Shown piece by piece: positions 32,577 through 38,692 of a stretch of 38,692 nt of DNA. The first letter of the stretch is position 1. Each line of letters begins with the position of its first letter. The notes beneath the pieces are model-generated. The model was not told the origin of the DNA and did no database searches. It saw only the letters and a program-made list of their open reading frames with translations. The DNA comes from Thermoleophilaceae bacterium (lineage in GTDB: Bacteria > Actinomycetota > Thermoleophilia > Solirubrobacterales > Thermoleophilaceae). The position numbers were made by a program, and so were the translations under genes. The stretch lies in contig JACVRW010000019.1 of the NCBI GenBank assembly GCA_014534235.1, positions 1 through 38,692 of the forward strand, written 5' to 3'.

Positions 32577-33234
32577 GGACGGTCACCTTCCCCCTGCCCA
32601 GGGTGACCACGCCCGCTCGCTCGAGCGTGGCGAGGAACCGGCTGGCGCTCTCGCGCGAGGTGCCGGCCAGGTGGGCGATCTCGGCCTGGGTGGCGCGGAT
32701 CAGCACGTCGCTCTGCGGCGCGCCCTCGGCCTGGCGAGCGATCGTCTGCGCCAGGAGCGCGCTCGCCACGCGCCCCGCGACCGTCTGGAACGACTGCTGC
32801 AGCAGCCGCTCGTTGGTCCTGCTGACCCGCTCCGCGAGGGTGGCCAGCAGCTTGAGCGCGATGTCGGGGTGGCGTCGCACCAGCCGCTGCACGTCTCCCG
32901 CGAGCAGGGCCACGGCGCTCGTCGGCTCGATCGCCTCCGCCGTTGCCGAGCGCGTCTCCCCGCGGAACATGGCAAGCTCGCCGAACAGCGAGCCCGCCCG
33001 CAGCTCGGCGAGAGCGACCATCCGGCCGTCCTGGTGCTCGCGGGTCAGGATCACGGCACCCGAGCGAACGAGGTAGCAGGTGTCGCCGGGGTCACCCTCG
33101 CGGAAGATGATCTCGCCACGATCCCAGCGGCGCGGCACGGCGACCTGGGCCACCGCGAGGAGCTCTGGCTCCTCAAGATCGCCGAAGACCTCGGTGGCCG
33201 CGAGGAGGCGGGCCGTGTCCGCCGCAGTCGGCAT
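32542..33234 (-). CDS. Crp/Fnr-family transcriptional regulator
   Basis: A 230-residue regulator with an N-terminal cyclic-nucleotide-binding (cNMP) beta-roll (about 15-125) and a C-terminal Crp-type winged helix (145-225). The roll holds RGEIIFREGDPGDTCYLVRSG and the phosphate-binding-cassette-like LFGELAMFRGETRSATAEA, which retains the GE...R-S-A core typical of cAMP binders. The helix-turn-helix is ATQAEIAHLAGTSRESASRFL. No Fnr-type cysteines are present. It leads the pcm-nudix-ASCH operon and is divergent from the threonine dehydratase gene with an inverted repeat between them, so it may control both directions and itself. Confidence 0.92.
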   Translation of the reverse strand: MPTAADTARLLAATEVFGDLEEPELLAVAQVAVPRRWDRGEIIFREGDPGDTCYLVRSGAVILTREHQDGRMVALAELRAGSLFGELAMFRGETRSATAEAIEPTSAVALLAGDVQRLVRRHPDIALKLLATLAERVSRTNERLLQQSFQTVAGRVASALLAQTIARQAEGAPQSDVLIRATQAEIAHLAGTSRESASRFLATLERAGVVTLGRGKVTVHEPGRLRNYIH

Positions 33235-33243
33235 AGGCTCATA

Positions 33244-33259
33244 ATCCCACGGGTGGGAT
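33244..33259. promoter_or_regulatory. inverted-repeat operator between crp and ilvA
   Basis: ATCCCAC-GG-GTGGGAT, a perfect 7-2-7 palindrome centred 17 bp upstream of the crp start and 28 bp upstream of the ilvA start. A related TGGG-A-CCCA lies at 33266-33274. It overlaps the likely crp -10 (minus GATTAT, complement of 33241-33246), so binding would repress crp. It does not resemble the TGTGA-N6-TCACA Crp site. Confidence 0.55.
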
Positions 33260-33278
33260 ACCGAATGGGACCCAGTTA

Positions 33279-34511
33279 GTGGCCGTCGCGGACGCCGTCA
33301 CCCTGCGTGATGTAAAGGGGGCGGCCCGGCTGATCGCGGGACAGGTACGCAAGACGCCGCTGCTGTCGGCCGGCGAGCTTGGACGGCGCGTCGGCGCGCG
33401 CGTGCTGCTGAAGGCGGAGAACCTCCAGATCACGGGGTCGTTCAAGCTCCGGGGCGCGACGAACGCGATCCGCCGGCTGCCCGAGGAGGCGCTTCAGGCC
33501 GGCGTGGTGGCCGCGAGCGCGGGTAACCACGCACAGGCGGTGGCCTGCGCCGCGCGAGACGTCGGGGCGCGGGCGGTGCTCGTGATGCCGGAGCAGGCGC
33601 CGCTGGCCAAGGTCGCCGCGGTCCGCCAGTACGGCGGTGAGGTCCACTTCGTGGCCGGCGGATTCGACGAGGCGCATGCCGAGGCGGAGCGGATGGCGGA
33701 GCGGGATGGGCTGACCGAGGTCCATGCCTTCGACGCTCCCGAGGTCGTGGCCGGCCAGGGCACGATCGGACTCGAGATCGCGGAGGCGGCGCCGGACGTC
33801 CGGCTGGTGGTGGTGCCGCTCGGCGGCGGCGGCCTGGCCGGCGGGATCTCGCTGACGATGGGCGCACTGCGGCCCGACGCCCGCGTGGTGGGCGTGCAGG
33901 CGGAGGGCTGCGCTCCGTACATCGACTCGCTCGCGGCTCACCGGCCGGTCGGAGCGCGCTCGGCGAACACGCTCTGTGACGGCATCGCGGTCAAGCGCCC
34001 GGGCGATTTCACGCTCCCGCTGGTCGAGCGCTACGTGGACGAGGTGGTCACCGTGACCGACGATGAGGTCGCGGAGGCGATGGTCCTGCTGCTCGAGCGC
34101 TCGAAGCTGGTCGTGGAGGGCGCCGGCGCGGTGGCGGTGGCCGCCCTTATGCAGGGCCGGGTCGATCCCCCGGCCGACGGCCACGTATGCGCCGTGTTGT
34201 CCGGCGGCAACGTGGACGCCTCTCTGCTCTCCGAGTGCATTCGGCTCGGCGAGACCGTGGCCGGCCGGCGAATCGTCCTCTCCACCGTGGTACCGGACCG
34301 CCCCGGCGCGCTGGCGGGTCTACTGCGGATCGTGGCCGACCACGGCGGCAACGTCGTGGACGTGGAGCACCTCCGCGACGGCCTCGAGATACACGTGCGC
34401 GAGACCGCCATCAAGCTCGTGCTTCAGACCCGCGGCCCTGAGAACAACCGGGAGATCATCGACGCGGCGCGCGCCGAGGGGTTCTCCGTGCGCGTCGAGC
34501 GGCAGGCCTAG
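33279..34511 (+). CDS. ilvA: threonine ammonia-lyase (threonine dehydratase) with ACT domain
   Basis: A 410-residue PLP-dependent enzyme converting threonine to 2-oxobutanoate and ammonia, the first step to isoleucine (or threonine catabolism). The PLP lysine is in ITGSFKLRGATNAI, with ASAGNHAQAVA, the phosphate-binding glycine loop LGGGGLAGG and VEGAGAVAVAAL. The C-terminal ACT domain (about 330-408) includes VVPDRPGALAGLLRIV and may bind an effector amino acid; one ACT-like domain of this size is typical of the catabolic-length class rather than the 500-residue biosynthetic form. The start is GTG 33279. The glycoside hydrolase gene begins 6 bp after its stop. Confidence 0.92.
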   Translation: MAVADAVTLRDVKGAARLIAGQVRKTPLLSAGELGRRVGARVLLKAENLQITGSFKLRGATNAIRRLPEEALQAGVVAASAGNHAQAVACAARDVGARAVLVMPEQAPLAKVAAVRQYGGEVHFVAGGFDEAHAEAERMAERDGLTEVHAFDAPEVVAGQGTIGLEIAEAAPDVRLVVVPLGGGGLAGGISLTMGALRPDARVVGVQAEGCAPYIDSLAAHRPVGARSANTLCDGIAVKRPGDFTLPLVERYVDEVVTVTDDEVAEAMVLLLERSKLVVEGAGAVAVAALMQGRVDPPADGHVCAVLSGGNVDASLLSECIRLGETVAGRRIVLSTVVPDRPGALAGLLRIVADHGGNVVDVEHLRDGLEIHVRETAIKLVLQTRGPENNREIIDAARAEGFSVRVERQA

Positions 34512-34517
34512 CGCCCG

Positions 34518-35771
34518 GTGCCGGTAAACCGGCGAGCGTTCATGAGGCGCTCGAGTGCCGCGGCGCTGGCGATCGCCTCGGCGGGGTGGCCCTCCGTCGC
34601 GGCTTCTGAGGCGGGTCTTCGGAAGTGCGTCGCAATGGATTCGCTCAACCACGGCGGCGACGTCGAGGACCTGAGGGTCAACGGCAATCTCCAGAAGCTG
34701 CTCGCCCTCGGGGCGCGCTGGGTGAGGATCTGGATCAGGTGGGACAAGGCGCAGCTCTTCCCGCCGGCCTTCGTTCCGCTCACGGACCTGGACGGGCAGC
34801 TCAACGACGCCGCCGGCTGCGGAACCGGCTGCGGCTTCCGTTACATCAACGCCATCGACGCGCAGATCGCGCTCGCTCGAGCGGCCGGGCTGAGCGTAGT
34901 CCTGACGACCTGGTTCTTCCCCCGTTGGGCGAACGGCACCGCGGAGAAGCCCGCCCACTGGGCGCGCGAGGACCGCGGTTCGCCGACCACGCCCGTCGAG
35001 CGGCTGAAGCCTTTGGAATGGCGGATCCCGATCGGTGAGCTCGGCGAGGCGGGCCACTACGGCAGGTGGCTCGGTTGGCTGATGGACCGCTATCGGCGCC
35101 ACGGGCGCAGCCTGGTCCTGGAGATCATGAACGAGCCGAATGGACAGTTGTGGCCCCAGCAAGCCGCCAGCTCGACGGTTGACCCCTACGGGCCCGGCCA
35201 GCCCACGGTCGGCTCGCACGTCGCGGAGATGATCGCCACGGCCCACGCGCTCAGCACCGCGCGTGGCCACCCGATCGGCATCGCGGCCCCTGCTCTGTCG
35301 GACCGCCCGCGCCCGAACGACCGGCTGTTCACGACCCTTGAGACGGCGGTCCCCGGCATCCTCGCCGGGTTGGTCGATCGCGGCCTCCCGCCCACGCCGA
35401 GCCTCCTCTGGACGCACCACAACTACTCGGACATCGAGCGCGACATCCCATCGCCCACCCGCGCGGAGCAGCTCGTGCAGCTCCTGCGCGGAGCGTGGCG
35501 AGGGCGAGGCGGGCCCGCCTATCCGCGCGTCTGGCTCACCGAGGGGGGCGCCCGGCTCGGGTCGGGAGAGGTGACCGACCTCTCCACCCAGGCGGCGCTT
35601 CTGGCGGCGGCCTGGGAGCGGATGAGCGCCGCGCCGGGCATCGAGATGTTCTCGAACTACCTCATGTACGCGGACCCGGTCGCGAATTCCGGGCTCTGCG
35701 AGTCCATCGCGACCGGAGGGGCGCCCCGGCCGGTGTGGGAGGTGTTCCGGCGGTTTCCGTCCTTCGCCTAG
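34518..35771 (+). CDS. Tat-exported glycoside hydrolase, cellulase-like clan A
   Basis: A 417-residue secreted TIM-barrel glycosidase. Its N-terminus is a twin-arginine signal: NRRAFMRR (residues 4-11), then the hydrophobic AAALAIASAG, with likely cleavage near VAASEA. The clan GH-A pattern follows: ARWVRIWIRWDKAQLF early in the barrel, the acid/base in LEIMNEPNGQ (Glu about 208), and the nucleophile in VWLTEGGAR (Glu about 341), with WTHHNYSDIE between them. The substrate (cellulose, mannan, xylan or other beta-glucan) cannot be told. It may be co-transcribed with ilvA, though the functions are unrelated. Start GTG 34518 places the signal at the N-terminus. Confidence 0.85.
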   Translation: MPVNRRAFMRRSSAAALAIASAGWPSVAASEAGLRKCVAMDSLNHGGDVEDLRVNGNLQKLLALGARWVRIWIRWDKAQLFPPAFVPLTDLDGQLNDAAGCGTGCGFRYINAIDAQIALARAAGLSVVLTTWFFPRWANGTAEKPAHWAREDRGSPTTPVERLKPLEWRIPIGELGEAGHYGRWLGWLMDRYRRHGRSLVLEIMNEPNGQLWPQQAASSTVDPYGPGQPTVGSHVAEMIATAHALSTARGHPIGIAAPALSDRPRPNDRLFTTLETAVPGILAGLVDRGLPPTPSLLWTHHNYSDIERDIPSPTRAEQLVQLLRGAWRGRGGPAYPRVWLTEGGARLGSGEVTDLSTQAALLAAAWERMSAAPGIEMFSNYLMYADPVANSGLCESIATGGAPRPVWEVFRRFPSFA

Positions 35772-35777
35772 CAGCGC

Positions 35778-36098
35778 TCACCGCTCGACGCTCGCCATCC
35801 CGGCGGACGCGTAGCGGTCGCCGGCGGTCACCCCGGGCGCGAACGTCTCGTCGAGCGTCCGCAGCTGCTCCGCGCAAAGCTCGACGTCGCTCGCCGCGGC
35901 GTTCTCCTAGCGGGCGCGCTTCGTGCCCGGGATCGGCACTACGTCCTCTCCCTGGTGGAGCGGCCAGGCGAGCGCAAGCTGGGCCGGCGTGCATCCGACG
36001 TCGTCCGCGACGGCGCGTGCTCGCTCCACGAGCCTGAGGTTCCGCTCGCGGTTCTCCGCCTGGAGACGCCGAGGCTCCCGAGCATGCGCCGCTTCATG
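35778..36098 (-). pseudogene. aldo/keto reductase remnant
   Basis: The 3' third of an aldo/keto reductase gene. Read on the minus strand it gives LQAENRERNLRLVE, CTPAQLALAWPL and DVVPIPGTKRAR, all family signatures of the C-terminal barrel strands and NADPH-binding loop. A TAG at 35907-35909 then interrupts the frame; beyond it the same frame continues normally (ENAAASDVELCAEQLRTLDE and a final RYASAGMASVER) to TGA at 35778. Everything N-terminal of about residue 220 of the usual 330, including the catalytic tyrosine, is missing. It is therefore a pseudogene by both truncation and nonsense mutation. No other gene was found in this 390-bp gap. Confidence 0.85.
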
Positions 36099-36161
36099 TG
36101 CTCTCCATGTCGAGAGCGGTAGATCCTCGACCGGAGCCGGAGGCCGCGTAGGCTGGCGGGG

Positions 36162-36665
36162 ATGCGGATCGCCCCCGAGGTGGCGGAGGCTCTCGCCGGC
36201 GGGCGGTCGGTGGCCGCGCTCGAGAGCACGCTCATCAGCCACGGGCTTCCGCGTCCACGCAACCTCGAGACGCTCGGCGTGACCGTGCTCGGCTATGGAA
36301 CAGACCGCTTCCCGGGCTTCTTCCTCTCCGACTCCGGGCATCCGGCGCCCTGGCGGGTGGACTCGCCCGACGAGGTCGCCGCGATCGTGACGGCGGCCCG
36401 TGACCTCGGCACCCCCGAGCGGGCCGTGGTGGTGGCCAACCCGCTGCCGGCGGCCGAGCAGCTCGATCCGGAGGTCCACGACCGCTCCGTGAACGCCGGC
36501 CTCGAGGCCGCCGAGCGCGCGGGGGTGGCGGGAAAGCACGTCACCCCGGTCCTGCTGGACTTCCTGCACCGCGAGACCGGCGGCGCGAGCCTCGACGCGA
36601 ACGTTCGGCTGCTGCTCCGAAACGCGGCGCTGGGGGCGGAGATCGCCGGCGCGATTGCGAGGCGT
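36162..36665 (+). pseudogene. psuG: pseudouridine-5'-phosphate glycosidase with large internal deletion
   Basis: PsuG splits pseudouridine 5'-phosphate to uracil and ribose 5-phosphate. The N-terminus is intact (APEVAEALAGGRSVAALES, then HGLPRPRN), but at 36261-36277 it jumps to LETLGVTVLGYGTDRFP, a segment that in the family lies about 140 residues later. The C-terminal half continues well (VDSPDEVAAIV, VVVANPLPAAEQL, KHVTPVLLDFL). The deletion is in frame and removes the stretch that normally carries the catalytic lysine, so the product should be inactive. The frame has lost its normal stop and runs on through 36851 into the next gene. TAGGCT lies 7 nt before ATG 36162. Confidence 0.85.
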
Positions 36666-36851
36666 GACGCGGGAGGGGACGCCGGCGCCACCGATCGACG
36701 GGCCAAGCCGGCCGCGGCCCGGACAACGGAGTACGGACGAGTGTCTCAGGCGCGCCGCGCCATTCCTGGGAAACTTGTCTTCGAGGCGGCCCGTCGACCG
36801 TCCCAACTACATCGAGCCCTTGACGACGCCAAGGGGAGAGGAGGCCGTTCC

Positions 36852-37415
36852 ATGAAGCCCCCTTGCGAGCTCTCAACGCGGACATCGAGCCGTGCCTTCC
36901 GCGCCGGCGGCCACCTGCTGATCGTTGCGGCGGGCGAGCTGCCGTCGCCCGGTTACACGGTTGACATCGAGCAGAGTCCGATCGATGTCTTCCCACCCGA
37001 ATTCAATCTTCTGCGCTGTCCTAAGACGGGGATCTTCCCTCAGGTGTTGACGCCGTTCCGGCGCTCCGAGACCTTCCGCTTCGGAACGATCCCCGAGGAG
37101 GTGACCGTCAACCACGCGGAAGGCTCCGACCGACTCAAGGTGGAGGAATGCCCGGAGGAGCTTGGGCCGTACGGCCAGGCCTTGGGCGTGGGTGCGGCGC
37201 AGGAGTGCCCGGAAGGTGCCGACGAGGCTACCGGGTTCTCGAAGAACCTCAGCTTCGATGAGGCGTTCGACGACGCTATTACCAAGCTCCCGGCCTTCAC
37301 CCCGACGCACCCAGACACCCTGGAAACGGTCCGGGTGCTCGAGATCGGAGCCTTCTTCGGCGGCATCGCCGGTTTCCACGATCTCTGGGTAAGGGTCTGC
37401 CGCAGCCACGACTGA
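36852..37415 (+). CDS. conserved protein of unknown function
   Basis: A 187-residue soluble protein, read from ATG 36852 with an excellent AGGAGG about 8 nt upstream. It lies in the same frame as the psuG remnant, but the 60 codons between show no homology, so it is a separate gene. Distinct segments are SRAFRAGGHLLIVAAGELPS, PGYTVDIEQSPIDVFPPEFN, VTVNHAEGSDRLKVEE and GFSKNLSFDEAFDDAI; the C-terminus has IGAFFGGIAGFHDLWVRV, which looks like closing beta strands. The GGHLLIV...PSPGY part distantly recalls PrcB-type GxY domains, but I claim no function. It is the only gene without obvious damage between the three remnants. Confidence 0.75.
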   Translation: MKPPCELSTRTSSRAFRAGGHLLIVAAGELPSPGYTVDIEQSPIDVFPPEFNLLRCPKTGIFPQVLTPFRRSETFRFGTIPEEVTVNHAEGSDRLKVEECPEELGPYGQALGVGAAQECPEGADEATGFSKNLSFDEAFDDAITKLPAFTPTHPDTLETVRVLEIGAFFGGIAGFHDLWVRVCRSHD

Positions 37416-37493
37416 GGGCGTCGCTGCGCGTGACGGCTCGTCCCGGCGGCAAGCGACTGGCACGACAGCGAGTGGCGATCAGTGGCAGTCGAC

Positions 37494-37736
37494 TCAGACC
37501 GGCAGAAGCGCGCCTTCGTGGGCGAGCAGAGCCGCTTGCGGTGGAGGCCGCCCCGTAGCCCGTCGGGACCGAGGTGAGCGTCTCCCAGACCCGCCGCGCG
37601 AAGGGGCTTCCCTCGAGCCTGACGCCGAGCTCGAACGCCGAACGCCGACCGGCGAAGTCCTCGTCCAGCTGGCGGCGCTCCTCGCGGAGCGCCCCACCGG
37701 GGAGTCATAGAAGGTGAGTGTTCGGATCACGGTCAT
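37494..37736 (-). pseudogene. ogt: ogt-type methylated-DNA-protein cysteine methyltransferase remnant
   Basis: A remnant of the suicidal DNA-repair enzyme that removes alkyl groups from O6-guanine. It begins with a good start (MTVIRTLTFYDSPVG, ATG 37736), then jumps into another frame at EERRQLDEDFAGRRSAFEL and SPFARRVWETLTSVPTGYG. A second junction leads to GGLHRK and, in a further frame, ALLAHEGALLPV before TGA 37494. The total is 243 bp against over 500 for an intact gene, and the catalytic PCHRV cysteine segment is missing. Both internal deletions and frameshifts are present, so it is non-functional. The remaining sequence from 37416 to 37493 shows nothing. Confidence 0.82.
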
Positions 37737-37790
37737 ACGGGTCCGACGACCGAGCCGCTGGAGACGTGAGGCTGGGCGATCCGTTCCCGG

Positions 37791-38495
37791 CTACCGGGCG
37801 TCGAACAGCCGGGGGTCGTTGGTGATGACGCCGTCGACGCCGAGCGCCTCGAGCGCCTGGATCCGGCGGGCGCTGTCGACCGTCCACACGTACACCTGCC
37901 CGCCTGCCGCGTGCACCGCCCGCACGAGCCGGCGGCTCGCGAGCACCCGGTGGGCCATGATCGCCTCGCAGCCGCCGGCGCGGATACGGGCGCTCGCCTG
38001 GCGGGGCAGCCGCGCCCGCATCACGCGCGCGACGGCGTAGGCCGGGACTGCCAGCGGTGAGCGCATGTAGTCGCGCTGCACCCGCGGCACCGACCATCCG
38101 CGCCGCTGCCCCGGCGCGATTTCGCCCAGCCGGTCGAGGCTCTGCGGGTATTGCGTCGAGATCAGCGAGCGCCCGCTCAGCCCCCGCTCCCGGAGCCCGT
38201 CCACCACCTCGCGCTCGTAGCCGGGGACCTTCAGGTCGACGTCGAGTTCCACGCCGGAGTAGGCCTCGTCCGCGAAATGGTCGAGGCCCTCGTCGAGCGT
38301 CAGGCACTCGCGGGCCTCGGCGTCCTCGTGGTCGTGCGCGAGGACGAGCCGACCGTCCCGCGTGCGCAGCACGTCGAACTCGATCATGTCCACGTCATGT
38401 TCGAGGGCCGCCTCGAAGCTCGCAATGGTGTTGCCGGGGGCGATGTGGTGCGCCCCCTTGTGGCCGACCCGGATCAGGTCTGGCACCGGGGGCAC
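37791..38495 (-). CDS. glycerophosphodiester phosphodiesterase
   Basis: A 234-residue GDPD-family enzyme that releases glycerol 3-phosphate from deacylated phospholipids. The metal and catalytic residues are in [18 protein letters not shown] (general His and Asn), [19 protein letters not shown] (Glu-x-Asp and second His) and [11 protein letters not shown] (Glu). The C-terminus has the typical [11 protein letters not shown] and [12 protein letters not shown]. No signal peptide is seen, so it is probably cytoplasmic. Start GTG 38495 lies inside the 3' end of the Fpg/Nei gene (22-bp overlap); GTG 38486 is an alternative. The overlap indicates co-transcription with the DNA glycosylase gene. Confidence 0.9.
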   Translation of the reverse strand: MPPVPDLIRVGHKGAHHIAPGNTIASFEAALEHDVDMIEFDVLRTRDGRLVLAHDHEDAEARECLTLDEGLDHFADEAYSGVELDVDLKVPGYEREVVDGLRERGLSGRSLISTQYPQSLDRLGEIAPGQRRGWSVPRVQRDYMRSPLAVPAYAVARVMRARLPRQASARIRAGGCEAIMAHRVLASRRLVRAVHAAGGQVYVWTVDSARRIQALEALGVDGVITNDPRLFDAR

Positions 38496-38692
38496 CAGTA
38501 GGTCGTGCGGTTGTCGTCACCCTGGCCGCGCGCGCGCACTCGCGTGCCACAGCGCCGGCAGGGCAACCCGGAGCGCTCGTAGACCCACCGGCGCGTCTCG
38601 CCGCGGGCCTCGACCGACTGGAGCATCGGCGGGCGAACCCGGCGCACGACCGAGACCCTCTCTTCGTCGGTCAGGTCGTCCAGCCGACGCCA
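38474..38692 (-). CDS. Fpg/Nei-family DNA glycosylase, C-terminal fragment
   Basis: The last 72 residues of a formamidopyrimidine-DNA glycosylase or endonuclease VIII-like enzyme, cut off by the window's right end. Such enzymes excise oxidised bases and nick the strand. The fragment ends with the classic zinc finger: [16 protein letters not shown], then the YWCPRCQT end, giving CxxC...CxxC. The segment before it contains the helical [13 protein letters not shown]. The catalytic N-terminal proline and the rest of the gene lie outside the window. The finger reads PCRRCG...YWCPRCQ, as in the Fpg/Nei group; which member it is cannot be told. It is upstream of and overlaps the GDPD gene. Confidence 0.88.
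   Translation of the reverse strand, partial: WRRLDDLTDEERVSVVRRVRPPMLQSVEARGETRRWVYERSGLPCRRCGTRVRARGQGDDNRTTYWCPRCQT

Noticed and set aside
36162..37415. A single 417-residue fusion enzyme
   Set aside because: PsuG homology ends near 36665, the linker is non-homologous, and the downstream gene has its own strong ribosome-binding site and start.

Overview
This is very GC-rich DNA with dense, mostly short-spaced genes on both strands. The gene set points to a high-GC Gram-positive bacterium of the Actinobacteria, most likely a soil lineage near the Thermoleophilia/Solirubrobacterales. That placement is inference from SigB/SigF-type and RpoD-like sigma factors, a Ku/LigD end-joining set, a DUF2342 metalloprotease, an FdxA-type ferredoxin and HrcA/CIRCE control of groESL. 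No rRNA, CRISPR array or prophage was seen.

Layout. 1-1350: a tRNA-like fold, a strong hairpin terminator and an IS1595-family transposase whose 3' end is frameshifted. 1392-5976: a dolichol-phosphate-mannose-type glycosyltransferase, PolX repair polymerase, a membrane protein, trehalose-6-phosphate phosphatase and two half-size TSUP permeases. 5988-9092: a stress-regulation cluster (STAS antagonist, SigB/F-like sigma, small RpoD-like sigma, two small proteins) with a SigB-like promoter. 9164-12222: amidohydrolase, OB-HD (YhaM-like) nuclease and PAC2 protein. 12232-22884: a DNA-repair-rich block (UvrD/AdnB-like helicase-nuclease, topoisomerase IB, LigD ligase, Ku, LigD polymerase) mixed with an IMPase, a HAD phosphatase, DUF488 and DUF2342 proteins. 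23006-28837: an Ala/Arg/Lys-rich nucleoid- or phasin-like protein, Mrp, ferredoxin, O-methyltransferase, NAD(P)-binding protein and a DHA2 drug exporter. 28924-30954: groES-groEL behind two CIRCE operators. 31114-33234: a crp-pcm-nudix-ASCH operon with a frameshifted NUDIX gene. 33279-35771: threonine dehydratase and a Tat-exported glycoside hydrolase. 35778-37736: a decay zone with remnants of an aldo/keto reductase, psuG and ogt around one intact unknown gene. 37791-38692: GDPD phosphodiesterase and the 3' end of an Fpg/Nei glycosylase.

Three points stand out. First, many transcription units begin with a TANNNT hexamer 6-8 nt before the start codon, the pattern expected of leaderless mRNAs, and four divergent pairs have overlapping back-to-back -10 hexamers. 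Second, the end-joining machinery is split into separate ligase, Ku and polymerase genes and lies close to a helicase-nuclease and a topoisomerase IB. Third, three neighbouring genes at 35.8-37.7 kb are broken, two of them by deletions that appear to join short repeated sequences. I found no system that I can confidently call wholly new.
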